Shown piece after piece: positions 5,980 to 14,860 of a DNA stretch of 16,216 nt (position 1 is its first letter; each line of letters begins with the position of its first letter). A program made the translations under genes and the position numbers. Source of the DNA: JBNRMR01 sp050309705 (GTDB lineage: Bacteria > Bacillota > Clostridia > Christensenellales > UBA1750); contig JBNRMR010000117.1 in assembly GCA_050309705.1 (NCBI GenBank), forward strand, positions 1-16,216, written 5' to 3'. Under the pieces are notes generated by a model. It did not search any database. It was not told where the DNA came from and saw nothing but the letters and a program-made list of their open reading frames with translations.

Positions 5980-7329
5980 TTGCTGGGCATAGTCAATGAA
6001 ACGATAAAAAAGCACAGTATGCTCAGGCCAGGCCAGATGATCGCTGTTGCGGTTTCCGGCGGGGTCGATTCCGTTGTGCTTTTGCACCTGCTGAAAAAGC
6101 TTGGCTATGGCGTTTTCGCCCTGCATTTTGAGCATGGCATAAGAGGCGAAGGCTCAGTTGGTGACATGGAGTTCGTAAGGGCATTATGCGAAATGGAAGG
6201 GGTTCCCTGCGAAGCTGGCAGGGGGGACGCCCCTGCATTTGCCCGTGAGAATGGCATCTCTTTGGAAGTGGCCGCAAGGGAGCTTCGCTACGGCTTCTTT
6301 AGAAGTGCCATGAAAAAAAACGGCCTTGATGTCTGCGCCACCGCCCACCACCTGGACGATCAGGCCGAGACGACTATCATGCGCCTTGTCCGCGGTGCGG
6401 CGGACGGCCTGGAAGGCATTCCCTATGTGAACGGCTGTTTCGTAAGGCCTCTCAGGGATGTGCCAAAGCGGCTGATACTTGAATATGCGAAGGAAAATGG
6501 GCTTGCCTGCGTGGAAGACGAAACCAACGCCGACACAGACATCGAAAGAAACTTGGTGCGTCATCTGGTTCTGCCAAAGCTTTGCGAGATCAACCCTGCG
6601 GCGGCGGAAAATATTTCAAGGTCGGTGGCCTTTGCGGCAGATGCCCTGGCCCTCGCCAATGAATGCGCTAAAAAAGCCCTGAGCCAAATGAAGGGTGGCA
6701 TCGACATCAAAGCGCTAAAAGCCTTGCCCAAAGCCGTTCAAAGAAGTGCGGTCGCCCTTTTTTTGGAGGAAATGGGCGCCAAAGAGTTCTCCCACAGAAA
6801 TGTGGCGGCGGTCATAGCCCTTGAAAGAACTGGGATGCAGGCGGACATAAAGGGTTTAAGGCTGATAAACGATGCCGGCATTATCCGCGAAGCCGAGGAA
6901 AATGGCGCACAGTTCTTCGAGGAAATGGGCGCCCTGCCTGAAAAACGCGGAGAGATTGTGTGGATTAATCTTCCCGAAGGACAGATTAAGATTGAGCAGT
7001 CCTTCTCTTGGGGGGAAGCAAAAACCCCGCCACACATGCAGCTTTTCGACATGGACAAGCTGGCCGGCTTCCCCGGGCTTTGCATCCGTAGCCGAAAAAA
7101 CGGCGACAGAATATCGCCCATAGGCAGCGGCGGGAAGAAGCTGAAGGAGCTTTTTATCGACCGCAAGATCCCTTCCGACAGGCGCGGTAAAGTTCCCCTG
7201 GTGGCGTCCGGCCAAGAGGTGCTGTGGGCGGCAGGGGTGGCGGCCTCGTCGAAGATCGCATTGGATGAAAACACAAGGCGTGTTTTGCTTTTTAAATATA
7301 TTGAAGACCACAAAAAAGAAGAAAACTGA
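5980..7329 (+). CDS. tilS: tRNA(Ile)-lysidine synthetase
   Basis: TilS uses ATP and lysine to convert C34 of tRNA-Ile2 to lysidine, changing its reading from AUG to AUA; it is normally essential. The 449-residue product has the N-type ATP-pyrophosphatase P-loop SGGVDS (26-31), ALHFEHGIRG (47-56), the HHLDDQAET motif (123-131) and an RNLVRHLVLP segment (190-199). The C-terminal substrate-recognition domain is present, with IRSRKNGDRISPIGSGGKKL and LKELFIDRKIPSDRRGKVPL. The start is a TTG at 5980, supported by AAGGTG (5969-5974) 5 bases upstream and by the family's usual N-terminus. It lies in the order comEA-like, tilS, hpt, with hpt beginning 19 bases after its stop; tilS-hpt-ftsH is a conserved Firmicute order. 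Confidence 0.95.
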   Translation: MLGIVNETIKKHSMLRPGQMIAVAVSGGVDSVVLLHLLKKLGYGVFALHFEHGIRGEGSVGDMEFVRALCEMEGVPCEAGRGDAPAFARENGISLEVAARELRYGFFRSAMKKNGLDVCATAHHLDDQAETTIMRLVRGAADGLEGIPYVNGCFVRPLRDVPKRLILEYAKENGLACVEDETNADTDIERNLVRHLVLPKLCEINPAAAENISRSVAFAADALALANECAKKALSQMKGGIDIKALKALPKAVQRSAVALFLEEMGAKEFSHRNVAAVIALERTGMQADIKGLRLINDAGIIREAEENGAQFFEEMGALPEKRGEIVWINLPEGQIKIEQSFSWGEAKTPPHMQLFDMDKLAGFPGLCIRSRKNGDRISPIGSGGKKLKELFIDRKIPSDRRGKVPLVASGQEVLWAAGVAASSKIALDENTRRVLLFKYIEDHKKEEN

Positions 7330-7338
7330 AGAGAATTT

Positions 7339-7343
7339 GGAGG
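7339..7343 (+). promoter_or_regulatory. Ribosome binding site fixing the hpt start
   Basis: GGAGG with a 5-base spacer to ATG 7349. The hpt frame is open 84 bases further up, inside tilS, but that extension has no ribosome site and is unlike the family. Confidence 0.85.
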
Positions 7344-7348
7344 AACTT

Positions 7349-7897
7349 ATGAATCCGGTAAGGCGCGACATAAAGAAGGTATTGATATCCTCGCAGGACA
7401 TTGGGGCCAAAGTTCAAGAGCTTGCAACGACCATAACCCGGGACTATAGAGACAAGGATCTGGTTATGATATGTGTACTTAAAGGCGCGGTGGTGTTTTT
7501 TTCGGAGCTGTTCAAATATATTGAGTTGCCCGTAAGCTGCGACTTCATCTCCATTTCCAGCTACGGCTCGTCCACACGCTCCTCGGGCGAGGTGCGGCTT
7601 TTAAAGGACGTTGACAACTCGGTGGAGGGCAAGGACGTCCTCATCGTTGAGGATATCGTGGACACAGGCCTCACTCTCAAATATCTTCGGGAAATTTTCC
7701 GCGCCCGCGGAGCCAGCTCTGTTAAGGCCTGCACCCTTCTGGACAAGCCTTCCCGCCGCACTGTGGACCTCACCCCTGAATATTTCGGGTTCCAGATTCC
7801 CGATGAATTCGTGGTGGGCTACGGTCTTGACTACGCGGAAAAGTTCCGCAACCTGCCTGATGTCTGCGTTTTGAACGAGGATGTTTACGCTCCTTAG
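7349..7897 (+). CDS. hpt: Hypoxanthine phosphoribosyltransferase
   Basis: Purine-salvage enzyme that makes IMP (and usually GMP) from hypoxanthine or guanine and PRPP in the cytoplasm. At 182 residues it has the normal size of the bacterial family. Visible motifs are the LKGAVVFF PPi-binding loop (44-51), the SYGSST flexible-loop segment (71-76), the PRPP-binding signature VLIVEDIVDTGLT (97-109), DKPSRR (132-137) and the base-contact region DEFVVGYGLDYAEKFRNLP (152-170). The start at ATG 7349 is set by GGAGG 5 bases upstream. It follows tilS closely and is likely co-transcribed with it. In B. subtilis HprT also binds FtsH or TilS complexes in some reports, but nothing here tests that. Confidence 0.95.
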   Translation: MNPVRRDIKKVLISSQDIGAKVQELATTITRDYRDKDLVMICVLKGAVVFFSELFKYIELPVSCDFISISSYGSSTRSSGEVRLLKDVDNSVEGKDVLIVEDIVDTGLTLKYLREIFRARGASSVKACTLLDKPSRRTVDLTPEYFGFQIPDEFVVGYGLDYAEKFRNLPDVCVLNEDVYAP

Positions 7898-7901
7898 GAA
7901 G

Positions 7902-7931
7902 CGGGCGGTGTGGTGCCGGAAAAGCCCGCTG
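7902..7931 (+). terminator. Hairpin after hpt, possible weak terminator
   Basis: AGCGGGC (7902-7908) pairs with GCCCGCT (7925-7931) around a 16-base loop. It begins 5 bases after the hpt stop. There is no T-run after it, so it may be an RNA 3' stabiliser or a weak or factor-dependent terminator. Confidence 0.35.
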
Positions 7932-7982
7932 TAAGAATGGCCGTGAAAAACCCGAATAAATGGCCTTGTGGCAGTGAAATGT

Positions 7983-8011
7983 TTGCATCCGCCATCCTAC
8001 CGTGTTATAAT
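7983..8011 (+). promoter_or_regulatory. Sigma-A type promoter of ftsH with extended -10
   Basis: TTGCAT (7983-7988), a 17-base spacer and TATAAT (8006-8011), with TG one base before the -10 (TGTTATAAT). The predicted transcript starts near 8018, leaving a leader of about 35 bases before the TTG start codon. Confidence 0.8.
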
Positions 8012-8034
8012 AACGAAAATAATTGTGTCTTTTC

Positions 8035-8052
8035 AGGAGGCTATGTAATCTT

Positions 8053-8055
<3 letters not shown>
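8035..8055 (+). promoter_or_regulatory. ftsH translation start region with ATG-TAA start-stop
   Basis: AGGAGG at 8035-8040 is followed 2 bases later by ATG immediately followed by TAA (8043-8048), and then 4 bases later by the TTG start of ftsH (8053). The Shine-Dalgarno to TTG spacer is 12 bases, longer than usual. Another in-frame TTG at 8023 is nearly at the predicted transcription start and has no ribosome site. Confidence 0.55.
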
Positions 8056-9984
<1,929 letters not shown>

Positions 9985-10051
9985 GGCTTCATGTGGAGCT
10001 GCGATGCTTCAACCCTGCACCAACCCCAACAAATGCAACTTCCCCCTCCTG

Positions 10052-10068
10052 ATCTCAATATATGAGAT
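10052..10068 (+). repeat. Inverted repeat in the ftsH-PHP intergenic region
   Basis: ATCTCA (10052-10057) and TGAGAT (10063-10068) flank a 5-base ATATA spacer. Outside it CTCC (10047-10050) and GGAG (10078-10081) could extend the structure with an internal loop. It could be an operator or an RNA stem; no function is assigned. The rest of the 192-base intergenic region holds no credible ORF. Confidence 0.45.
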
Positions 10069-10126
10069 TCGCTAACGGGAGTTTCGATGGGCAGAGCCCT
10101 TAAAAGAAAATGCATGTAGTTTGCTT

Positions 10127-10152
10127 TGTATATGCATATGTGTACATGTGCA
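10127..10152. other. 26-base alternating purine-pyrimidine tract
   Basis: Every base from T10127 to A10152 alternates pyrimidine and purine without a break, mostly TG, TA and CA steps. It ends 24 bases before the PHP gene start, so it lies in its promoter or leader. Such tracts can adopt Z-form or cruciform-like structures under supercoiling, though TA-rich ones do so less readily. Confidence 0.6.
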
Positions 10153-10176
10153 GGTTATTTAATGGAGTAGTGAAAT

Positions 10177-11040
10177 ATGATAGACTTGCACCTGCATTCA
10201 AACGCATCGGACGGGCATCACAGCCCGAGTGAACTGATGCGCATGACTAAACGGCTGGGAATCAGCACTGTGGCCCTAACCGACCACGATACAATGTACG
10301 GCGTTGCAGAAGCCCGCGAGGAGGCGAAGGCGCAGGGTCTGCGCTTCATTCAGGGCGTGGAGATAAGCGCCGGCGGCTGCCCGGAAACCCACATCTTGGG
10401 CTACGGCTTGGACATGAGCAGCTTGAGGCTAAAGGAGCTTTTTGAGCAGATGCGCCGGGCAAGGCGCAAAAGAGCCATGGTATTTGTGGAAAAACTGAAC
10501 GATATCGGCATTCCGATAAGCTATGAACGCGTGCTTGATGGCGCCAGCGACGAAAAGGCCATTGGCAGACCGCATATAGGTAAGGCCCTTGTGGACATGG
10601 GCTACGCGGAGGATTTGAGCGATGCCTTCGGAAAATATCTGATCCGAAGCGCAAAGACCTATGTGCCCAGGGAAAAGGTGCCGATAAAGCAGGCGATAGA
10701 AACCATAAACAAGGCTAAGGGCGTGGCTGTTTTGGCCCACCCGGTCTTGCTTCGCTATGACTCAAGAACACTGGAAAACGCAGTCATATACATGAAGGCC
10801 ATCGGTATTTCGGGGATTGAATGCTACCACCCCACCCACAGCCGTGAAGATGTGCGCTTTTACCGTTCCCTGGCGAGCAGGATGGGGCTGATGATCACCG
10901 GCGGCAGCGATTTCCACGGCGGCGTTCCCAACGCCAGCAGGCCCGCGCCCTGCCCGGGGGACGGCGTTGCTGAGTTTTATGACGCCGAGGAGAGGGCTGA
11001 TATGCTGATAGCCGAAATAAAGGCGCGTAATTCGCTGTAA
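10177..11040 (+). CDS. PHP-domain metal-dependent phosphoesterase (TrpH/YciV/RNase AM family)
   Basis: A 287-residue PHP domain protein of the group that includes E. coli YciV (RNase AM), a 5'-3' exonuclease and 3',5'-nucleotide bisphosphatase. Metal-binding motifs appear in the expected order: DLHLHSNASDG (3-13), TDHDT (35-39), VEIS (61-64, Glu62), HILGY (72-76), GRPHIG (130-135), LAHP (186-189) and GGSDFHG (242-248). This is close to the full trinuclear metal site of the family, so an active enzyme is likely. The exact substrate is inferred from family only. The ribosome site is GGAG, 9 bases before the ATG. It is followed after 55 bases by the flippase gene. No membrane segments or signal peptide. 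Confidence 0.88.
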   Translation: MIDLHLHSNASDGHHSPSELMRMTKRLGISTVALTDHDTMYGVAEAREEAKAQGLRFIQGVEISAGGCPETHILGYGLDMSSLRLKELFEQMRRARRKRAMVFVEKLNDIGIPISYERVLDGASDEKAIGRPHIGKALVDMGYAEDLSDAFGKYLIRSAKTYVPREKVPIKQAIETINKAKGVAVLAHPVLLRYDSRTLENAVIYMKAIGISGIECYHPTHSREDVRFYRSLASRMGLMITGGSDFHGGVPNASRPAPCPGDGVAEFYDAEERADMLIAEIKARNSL

Positions 11041-11095
11041 GCTTGCATACAATAATTAGTGATTGCAATAGAAGCACTTAAGGGCTGGTAGGTAT

Positions 11096-12694
11096 ATGAC
11101 TGAAAGAAACAAATCCTTTGTTGGCGGTGCGGCCGTTTTGGCCATTGCCGGCATTTTGGGAAAAATTGTTGCGGCGTTTTACCGCGTATGGCTGAACACG
11201 CTGATAGGTCCAGAGGGTTTGGGGATATACCAGATACCCTCTAATTTTTATGCATTTTTACTGGTGATCTCAACCGCAGGCATACCCACCGCCATATCAA
11301 AGCTGGTGAGCGAAAACTTGGCCAGGGGCGACGAGCGCGGTGCGAAGGAGACCTTCATAGCGGCAAGGCGAGTGCTGCTGCTGACAGGCGCCCTGGCGAC
11401 GGTGCTCATGGCGGCGCTTGCAAAGCCCATGGCAAACGCAGTGGGCCAGCCATCAGCATATATGGGCTTTTTTGCCCTTTCGCCGGCGCTGCTGGTGGTG
11501 TGCATGCTCAGCGCCTACAGGGGCTACTTTCAGGGCTGGCAGAGGATGACCCCCTCGGCCATCTCCCAGATTGTAGAGCAGATTGGAAGGCTTGTCTTCG
11601 GCTTTGGCCTTGCTGTGCTATGGTACCCCAAAGGTGCGGCCTGGGGCGCGGCGGGCGCGGTGCTTGGTGTCACTTTAAGCGAAATTGCAGCGCTGGCATT
11701 CATTGCCGGCAGCTATTCCGCCCACAAAAGGCAGCATGATATCCCCGTAAAGAGCGTCGATTTCAAGCCCATCGCAAGGCGGATATTCGCCATCGCCGTG
11801 CCTGTGACAATAGGCGCGTCAATAATGCCCCTAGTGGGCCTGGCGGACACGATGACGGTCATCAACAGGCTGGGAGTTGCGGGTTTTCAGCCGGAGGAAG
11901 CAACAGCCATATTCGGCATTTTCAACGGCATGGTTCAGTCAATCATAAACATGCCATCCGTCATCACATTGGCTCTTTCAATAAGCCTTGTGCCGGCCAT
12001 CAGCCAGGCTATCGCCATGAATGATAAAAGCCACGCCACCGTCACCGCAAAGACAGGCGTAAAGCTGGCGGCGCTGATAGGCTTTCCCTGCTCCTTCGGC
12101 ATATTCTTGCTGGCGGAGCCGATCATGCTGCTTTTAAGCCCGGGTTATACCCCGGAGCAGCATGCGCTTTCATCCAAACTCCTCAGCGTCATGGCTTTTG
12201 CAGTGATGTTTCTTTCTCTAAACCAAACCACGACTGGCATACTCCAGGGCTATGGCAGGCCTCTCTTGCCGGTGATTTCGCTGGGCACGGGCGCGGCGCT
12301 TAAGCTTGTGCTCAACTATACGCTGATCGCCATGCCTGGCATAAACATAATGGGCGCGGTCATAGGCTCCATCTCATGCTACGCGGTGGCCTGCGTGCTG
12401 AACATTTTAAGCGTCATAAGAGTCAGCAAAATGAAGCTGGAGTTCGGTAAGACCATAATGCTGCCGCTGATATCCGCCCTGGGAATGGCAGCGGCTGTCT
12501 GGGTTGTGAAGGAAGCAGCCGGGCAGTTCCTGGGCAAGACGACAACCTTGGCCCTTAGCGTGGCGGCGGGAGTTTTTGTATACGCCCTGCTGGCGCTGCT
12601 GACAAAAGCTGTCACAAAGAGGGAGCTATTGCTTATCCCCGGCGGAAAATACGCCGTGCGCATATTGACGAAGCTTGGTATATATAAGGACTGA
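11096..12694 (+). CDS. SpoVB/YabM-type polysaccharide flippase (MOP superfamily)
   Basis: A 532-residue integral membrane protein with many (about 14) hydrophobic segments, starting with SFVGGAAVLAIAGILGKIVA. Family features include FYRVWLNTLIGPEGLGIYQI, STAGIPTAISKLVSE, LSAYRGYFQGWQRMTPSAIS and the mid-protein FNGMVQSIINMPSVIT. These place it with SpoVB/YabM/MurJ-like lipid-linked oligosaccharide flippases, acting in peptidoglycan or spore-cortex precursor export. Which lipid it moves cannot be told from sequence. A weak GGTAGGT precedes the ATG. The next gene, yabN/mazG, starts 13 bases after the stop, as in B. subtilis yabM-yabN, so the two are one operon. Confidence 0.9.
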   Translation: MTERNKSFVGGAAVLAIAGILGKIVAAFYRVWLNTLIGPEGLGIYQIPSNFYAFLLVISTAGIPTAISKLVSENLARGDERGAKETFIAARRVLLLTGALATVLMAALAKPMANAVGQPSAYMGFFALSPALLVVCMLSAYRGYFQGWQRMTPSAISQIVEQIGRLVFGFGLAVLWYPKGAAWGAAGAVLGVTLSEIAALAFIAGSYSAHKRQHDIPVKSVDFKPIARRIFAIAVPVTIGASIMPLVGLADTMTVINRLGVAGFQPEEATAIFGIFNGMVQSIINMPSVITLALSISLVPAISQAIAMNDKSHATVTAKTGVKLAALIGFPCSFGIFLLAEPIMLLLSPGYTPEQHALSSKLLSVMAFAVMFLSLNQTTTGILQGYGRPLLPVISLGTGAALKLVLNYTLIAMPGINIMGAVIGSISCYAVACVLNILSVIRVSKMKLEFGKTIMLPLISALGMAAAVWVVKEAAGQFLGKTTTLALSVAAGVFVYALLALLTKAVTKRELLLIPGGKYAVRILTKLGIYKD

Positions 12695-12707
12695 TTTTGG
12701 GGGAACC

Positions 12708-14165
12708 ATGAAAGTAATCATTGCGGCATTGGGCGAGGGGGGAATCGACAGCGTTTCCCTGGGCGCCTACAAGCTTATGAAGGAAAATTACACCATATTT
12801 AGAACAGAAAGGGACGAGGCAGTTTCTGCGCTTTTGGGCGAGGGGATCAATGGAGAGGCCCTGGACCGGCTCTATGAAAGCACGGAGGATTTCGACAGCC
12901 TTTGCAGCGAAATCGCAATGGCTGTGCTGGAAGCCGCAAAAGCGAGGGGCAGCGTGGTCTACGCAGTTCCCGGCGGAGCGGGCATCGGCGATGCCACCGT
13001 GGCGTCGGTCATTTCCACTTGCCGGAAAGAAGGCGCCCAAATCTCTTTCGCAGGGGGGACAAGCCCCGTTGAAAGGGCGGCCCTTGAGGCGGGCGGGCTT
13101 GAAAGCGCCGTCGTTTGCAGCGGCTATTCGTTGCTTGAAAGCGACATCAACACAAAGCTTGCGCTTATAGTGACAGAGCTGGACGGCGAGCTTCTGGCAG
13201 GGGATGTTAAGCTTAAGCTAATGGACTACTATTCAGACGAAACCCCGGTGCTGTTCATTCAGGAGGGAGAAAGCAAAGGCATCCGCCTAAGCGACCTGGA
13301 CAGGCAGAAAAAATACTCTTATAGCTGTAAAATTGTCATTAATCCTATTGACTTTAAAGCGCTTTCAAGGTATGATTTTATTCGTTTGCTCGACCTTGTT
13401 GCGATCCTGCGAGGCCGTGGGGACGAGCGCTTTGATCCCTGCCCCTGGGACATGGATCAGACCCATGAAAGCCTTCGAGGGGACATGATTGAGGAGGCAT
13501 ACGAATTTGCCGACGCAATTGACTCCGGCGACCCGGACAAAATGGCGGACGAGCTGGGCGATGTGCTTTTGCAGGTAGCCATGCACTCTCAGATTGCTGG
13601 TGAGTATGGCGAATTCACCGCCATGGACGTGACAACCGGCATATGCAAAAAGATGATCTCCCGCCACAGGCATATATTCGGCGGCGAAAAGGCTAAAGAC
13701 GCGGCTTCCGTGCTCAACCTTTGGGACGATGTCAAGAAAAAGGAAAAGCATATCGAGACCGTGGCCGATTCAATGAAGGATGTGCCTAAGTCCTTCCCGG
13801 CGCTGATGCGGGCCGCAAAGGTTTTAAAGCGCGCCGCAAAAGCGGGCTTTGATTGGCCCGATATCGACGCCTGCATGGCCAAGGTATCCGAGGAAATGGC
13901 CGAAATCAAAGGGGAAATCGCTTCGGGTGACAGGGAAAGGCTCTTTGAGGAAGTGGGGGACATGCTCCTTGCGGCGGCGAAGATCCCAAGAGTGCTGGGC
14001 ATTGATGGCGAGCTGGCTCTTACAAAAGCGGTGGATAAATTCATAAAAAGGTTCGAGGCTATGGAGCAGGTGGTGGTCAAGTCCGGCAGAGTTTTGGGCG
14101 ATCTTGCTCTGGCAGAACTGGAGGCCATATGGGATGGCGAAAAATGTAGACAATTCAAAATATGA
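12708..14165 (+). CDS. mazG: YabN-type protein: degenerate tetrapyrrole-methylase-like domain plus two MazG domains
   Basis: A 485-residue two-part protein. Residues 1-220 align in layout with the YabN N-terminal methylase-like domain, but the SAM-binding loops are altered (LGEGG for LGPGD at 8-12, VPGGAG for VPGHP at 87-92). Residues about 222-345 form a MazG pyrophosphohydrolase domain with metal-site motifs EEAYE (262-266) and DELGD (281-285), preceded by CPWDMDQTHESL. A second MazG unit follows, with EEMAE (395-399) and EEVGD (414-418). MazG proteins hydrolyse NTPs to NMP and PPi. Start: ATG 12708 has GGGGG (12699-12703) just upstream; an in-frame start at 12675 would overlap the flippase gene and lacks a ribosome site. 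It is co-transcribed with the flippase. Confidence 0.93.
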   Translation: MKVIIAALGEGGIDSVSLGAYKLMKENYTIFRTERDEAVSALLGEGINGEALDRLYESTEDFDSLCSEIAMAVLEAAKARGSVVYAVPGGAGIGDATVASVISTCRKEGAQISFAGGTSPVERAALEAGGLESAVVCSGYSLLESDINTKLALIVTELDGELLAGDVKLKLMDYYSDETPVLFIQEGESKGIRLSDLDRQKKYSYSCKIVINPIDFKALSRYDFIRLLDLVAILRGRGDERFDPCPWDMDQTHESLRGDMIEEAYEFADAIDSGDPDKMADELGDVLLQVAMHSQIAGEYGEFTAMDVTTGICKKMISRHRHIFGGEKAKDAASVLNLWDDVKKKEKHIETVADSMKDVPKSFPALMRAAKVLKRAAKAGFDWPDIDACMAKVSEEMAEIKGEIASGDRERLFEEVGDMLLAAAKIPRVLGIDGELALTKAVDKFIKRFEAMEQVVVKSGRVLGDLALAELEAIWDGEKCRQFKI

Positions 14166-14167
14166 AC

Positions 14168-14196
14168 TTGCAAAAAACGCTGAAAACAGGTATAAT
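14168..14196 (+). promoter_or_regulatory. Strong sigma-A promoter of hup
   Basis: TTGCAA (14168-14173), a 17-base spacer and perfect TATAAT (14191-14196), starting 3 bases after the mazG stop codon. The leader of about 77 bases contains CTGAT (14205-14209) that can pair with ATCAG (14243-14247), and a small GGC-GAAA-GCC hairpin (14247-14256), before AAGGAGGT. Confidence 0.85.
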
Positions 14197-14279
14197 CAAA
14201 CAGGCTGATAGTTAATACTAATGGAGCAAGACATCTGCTGTAATCAGGCGAAAGCCAAGGATATCTAAGGAGGTAACTT

Positions 14280-14558
14280 ATGAACAAGAATGAATTGGTA
14301 TCAATCATTGCTGAAAAGTGTGATATGACCAAGAAGGATACCGAAAAAGTTATAAATACTATGACTGAGACTATCTGCGAGGCTTTGAAGGCTGGCGAGA
14401 GAGTGCAGATCGTTGGTTTCGGCTCCTTTGAAGTGAAAGAGCGCGCCGCTCACAAGGGCCATAACCCCATCACCAAGGAAGAGATGATGATCCCCGCCAC
14501 GAAGAGCCCCTTCTTCAAGGCCGGCAAGATCCTCAAAGACAGCGTCAGAGGTTCCTAA
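14280..14558 (+). CDS. hup: DNA-binding protein HU
   Basis: The 92-residue HU/IHF family nucleoid protein binds and bends DNA as a dimer. It begins MNKNELVSIIAEKCDMTKKD and carries the signature VGFGSFEVKERAAHKGHNP (45-63), with the conserved Asn-Pro at the tip of the DNA-binding arm and the closing PFFKAGKILKDSVRG. The arm has His at two places (AHKGHNP) where most HUs have Arg (ARKGRNP). The ribosome site TAAGGAGGT is near perfect, and with the strong promoter this fits a highly expressed protein. A terminator follows at once. HU between yabN and yabO is a known arrangement in Firmicutes. Confidence 0.96.
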   Translation: MNKNELVSIIAEKCDMTKKDTEKVINTMTETICEALKAGERVQIVGFGSFEVKERAAHKGHNPITKEEMMIPATKSPFFKAGKILKDSVRGS

Positions 14559-14576
14559 CACGATATAAAAACGATT

Positions 14577-14597
14577 GCGCCTACGGGCGCTTTTTTT
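14577..14597 (+). terminator. Rho-independent terminator of hup
   Basis: GCGCC (14577-14581) pairs with GGCGC (14586-14590) across a TACG tetraloop, followed directly by seven T (14591-14597). It separates hup from rqcP, whose ribosome site starts 5 bases later, so rqcP transcription would need read-through or a promoter I do not see. Confidence 0.9.
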
Positions 14598-14615
14598 ACA
14601 TGAGGAGGAGGAAGA

Positions 14616-14858
14616 ATGAGGCTGGATAAATATCTGAAGGTTTCAAGGATAATTAAGCGCAGAACCGTAGCCAATGAAGTCTGCGACGCGGGCAGGGTCA
14701 GCGTGGGCGGCAAGGTGGTGAAGGCCTCCTACGATGTGAAGGTGGACGACGTGATAGAGATCAGGTTCGGGGAAAAGACAGCCCGCTATCAGGTTCTGGA
14801 GGTCAAAGAAAACGTGCGCAAGGACGACGCGGCGCTGATGTACCGCGCTTTGGGCTAG
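14616..14858 (+). CDS. rqcP: RNA-binding S4 domain protein RqcP (YabO)
   Basis: An 80-residue S4 RNA-binding protein. MRLDKYLKVSRIIKRRTVAN opens the S4 helix pair and GRVSVGGKVVKASYDVKVDD the loop and strands. In B. subtilis RqcP (YabO) binds the obstructed 50S subunit with RqcH and supports C-terminal alanine tailing of stalled chains. The neighbourhood after yabN supports the RqcP call over other short S4 proteins such as HslR, which shares the domain. The ribosome site is a long GAGGAGGAGG at 14602-14611, 4 bases before the ATG. ispDF begins 2 bases after its stop. Confidence 0.9.
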   Translation: MRLDKYLKVSRIIKRRTVANEVCDAGRVSVGGKVVKASYDVKVDDVIEIRFGEKTARYQVLEVKENVRKDDAALMYRALG

Positions 14859-14860
14859 CC

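Noticed and set aside
6738..7313. 191-codon open frame on the minus strand in tilS
   Set aside because: Antisense to the conserved TilS C-terminal domain, with no recognisable family.
7305..7350. A-rich run at the end of tilS as a possible frameshift joining tilS and hpt
   Set aside because: Both proteins have complete ends, and hpt has its own ribosome site and ATG.
7898..8022. Possible riboswitch or tRNA in the hpt-ftsH gap
   Set aside because: Only one simple hairpin and a promoter are seen; no cloverleaf, T-box or known aptamer pattern.
13589..14332. 247-codon open frame on the minus strand across mazG and the hup promoter
   Set aside because: Antisense to MazG motifs and to a strong promoter; rich in Ser, Ala and Phe as expected of a shadow frame.
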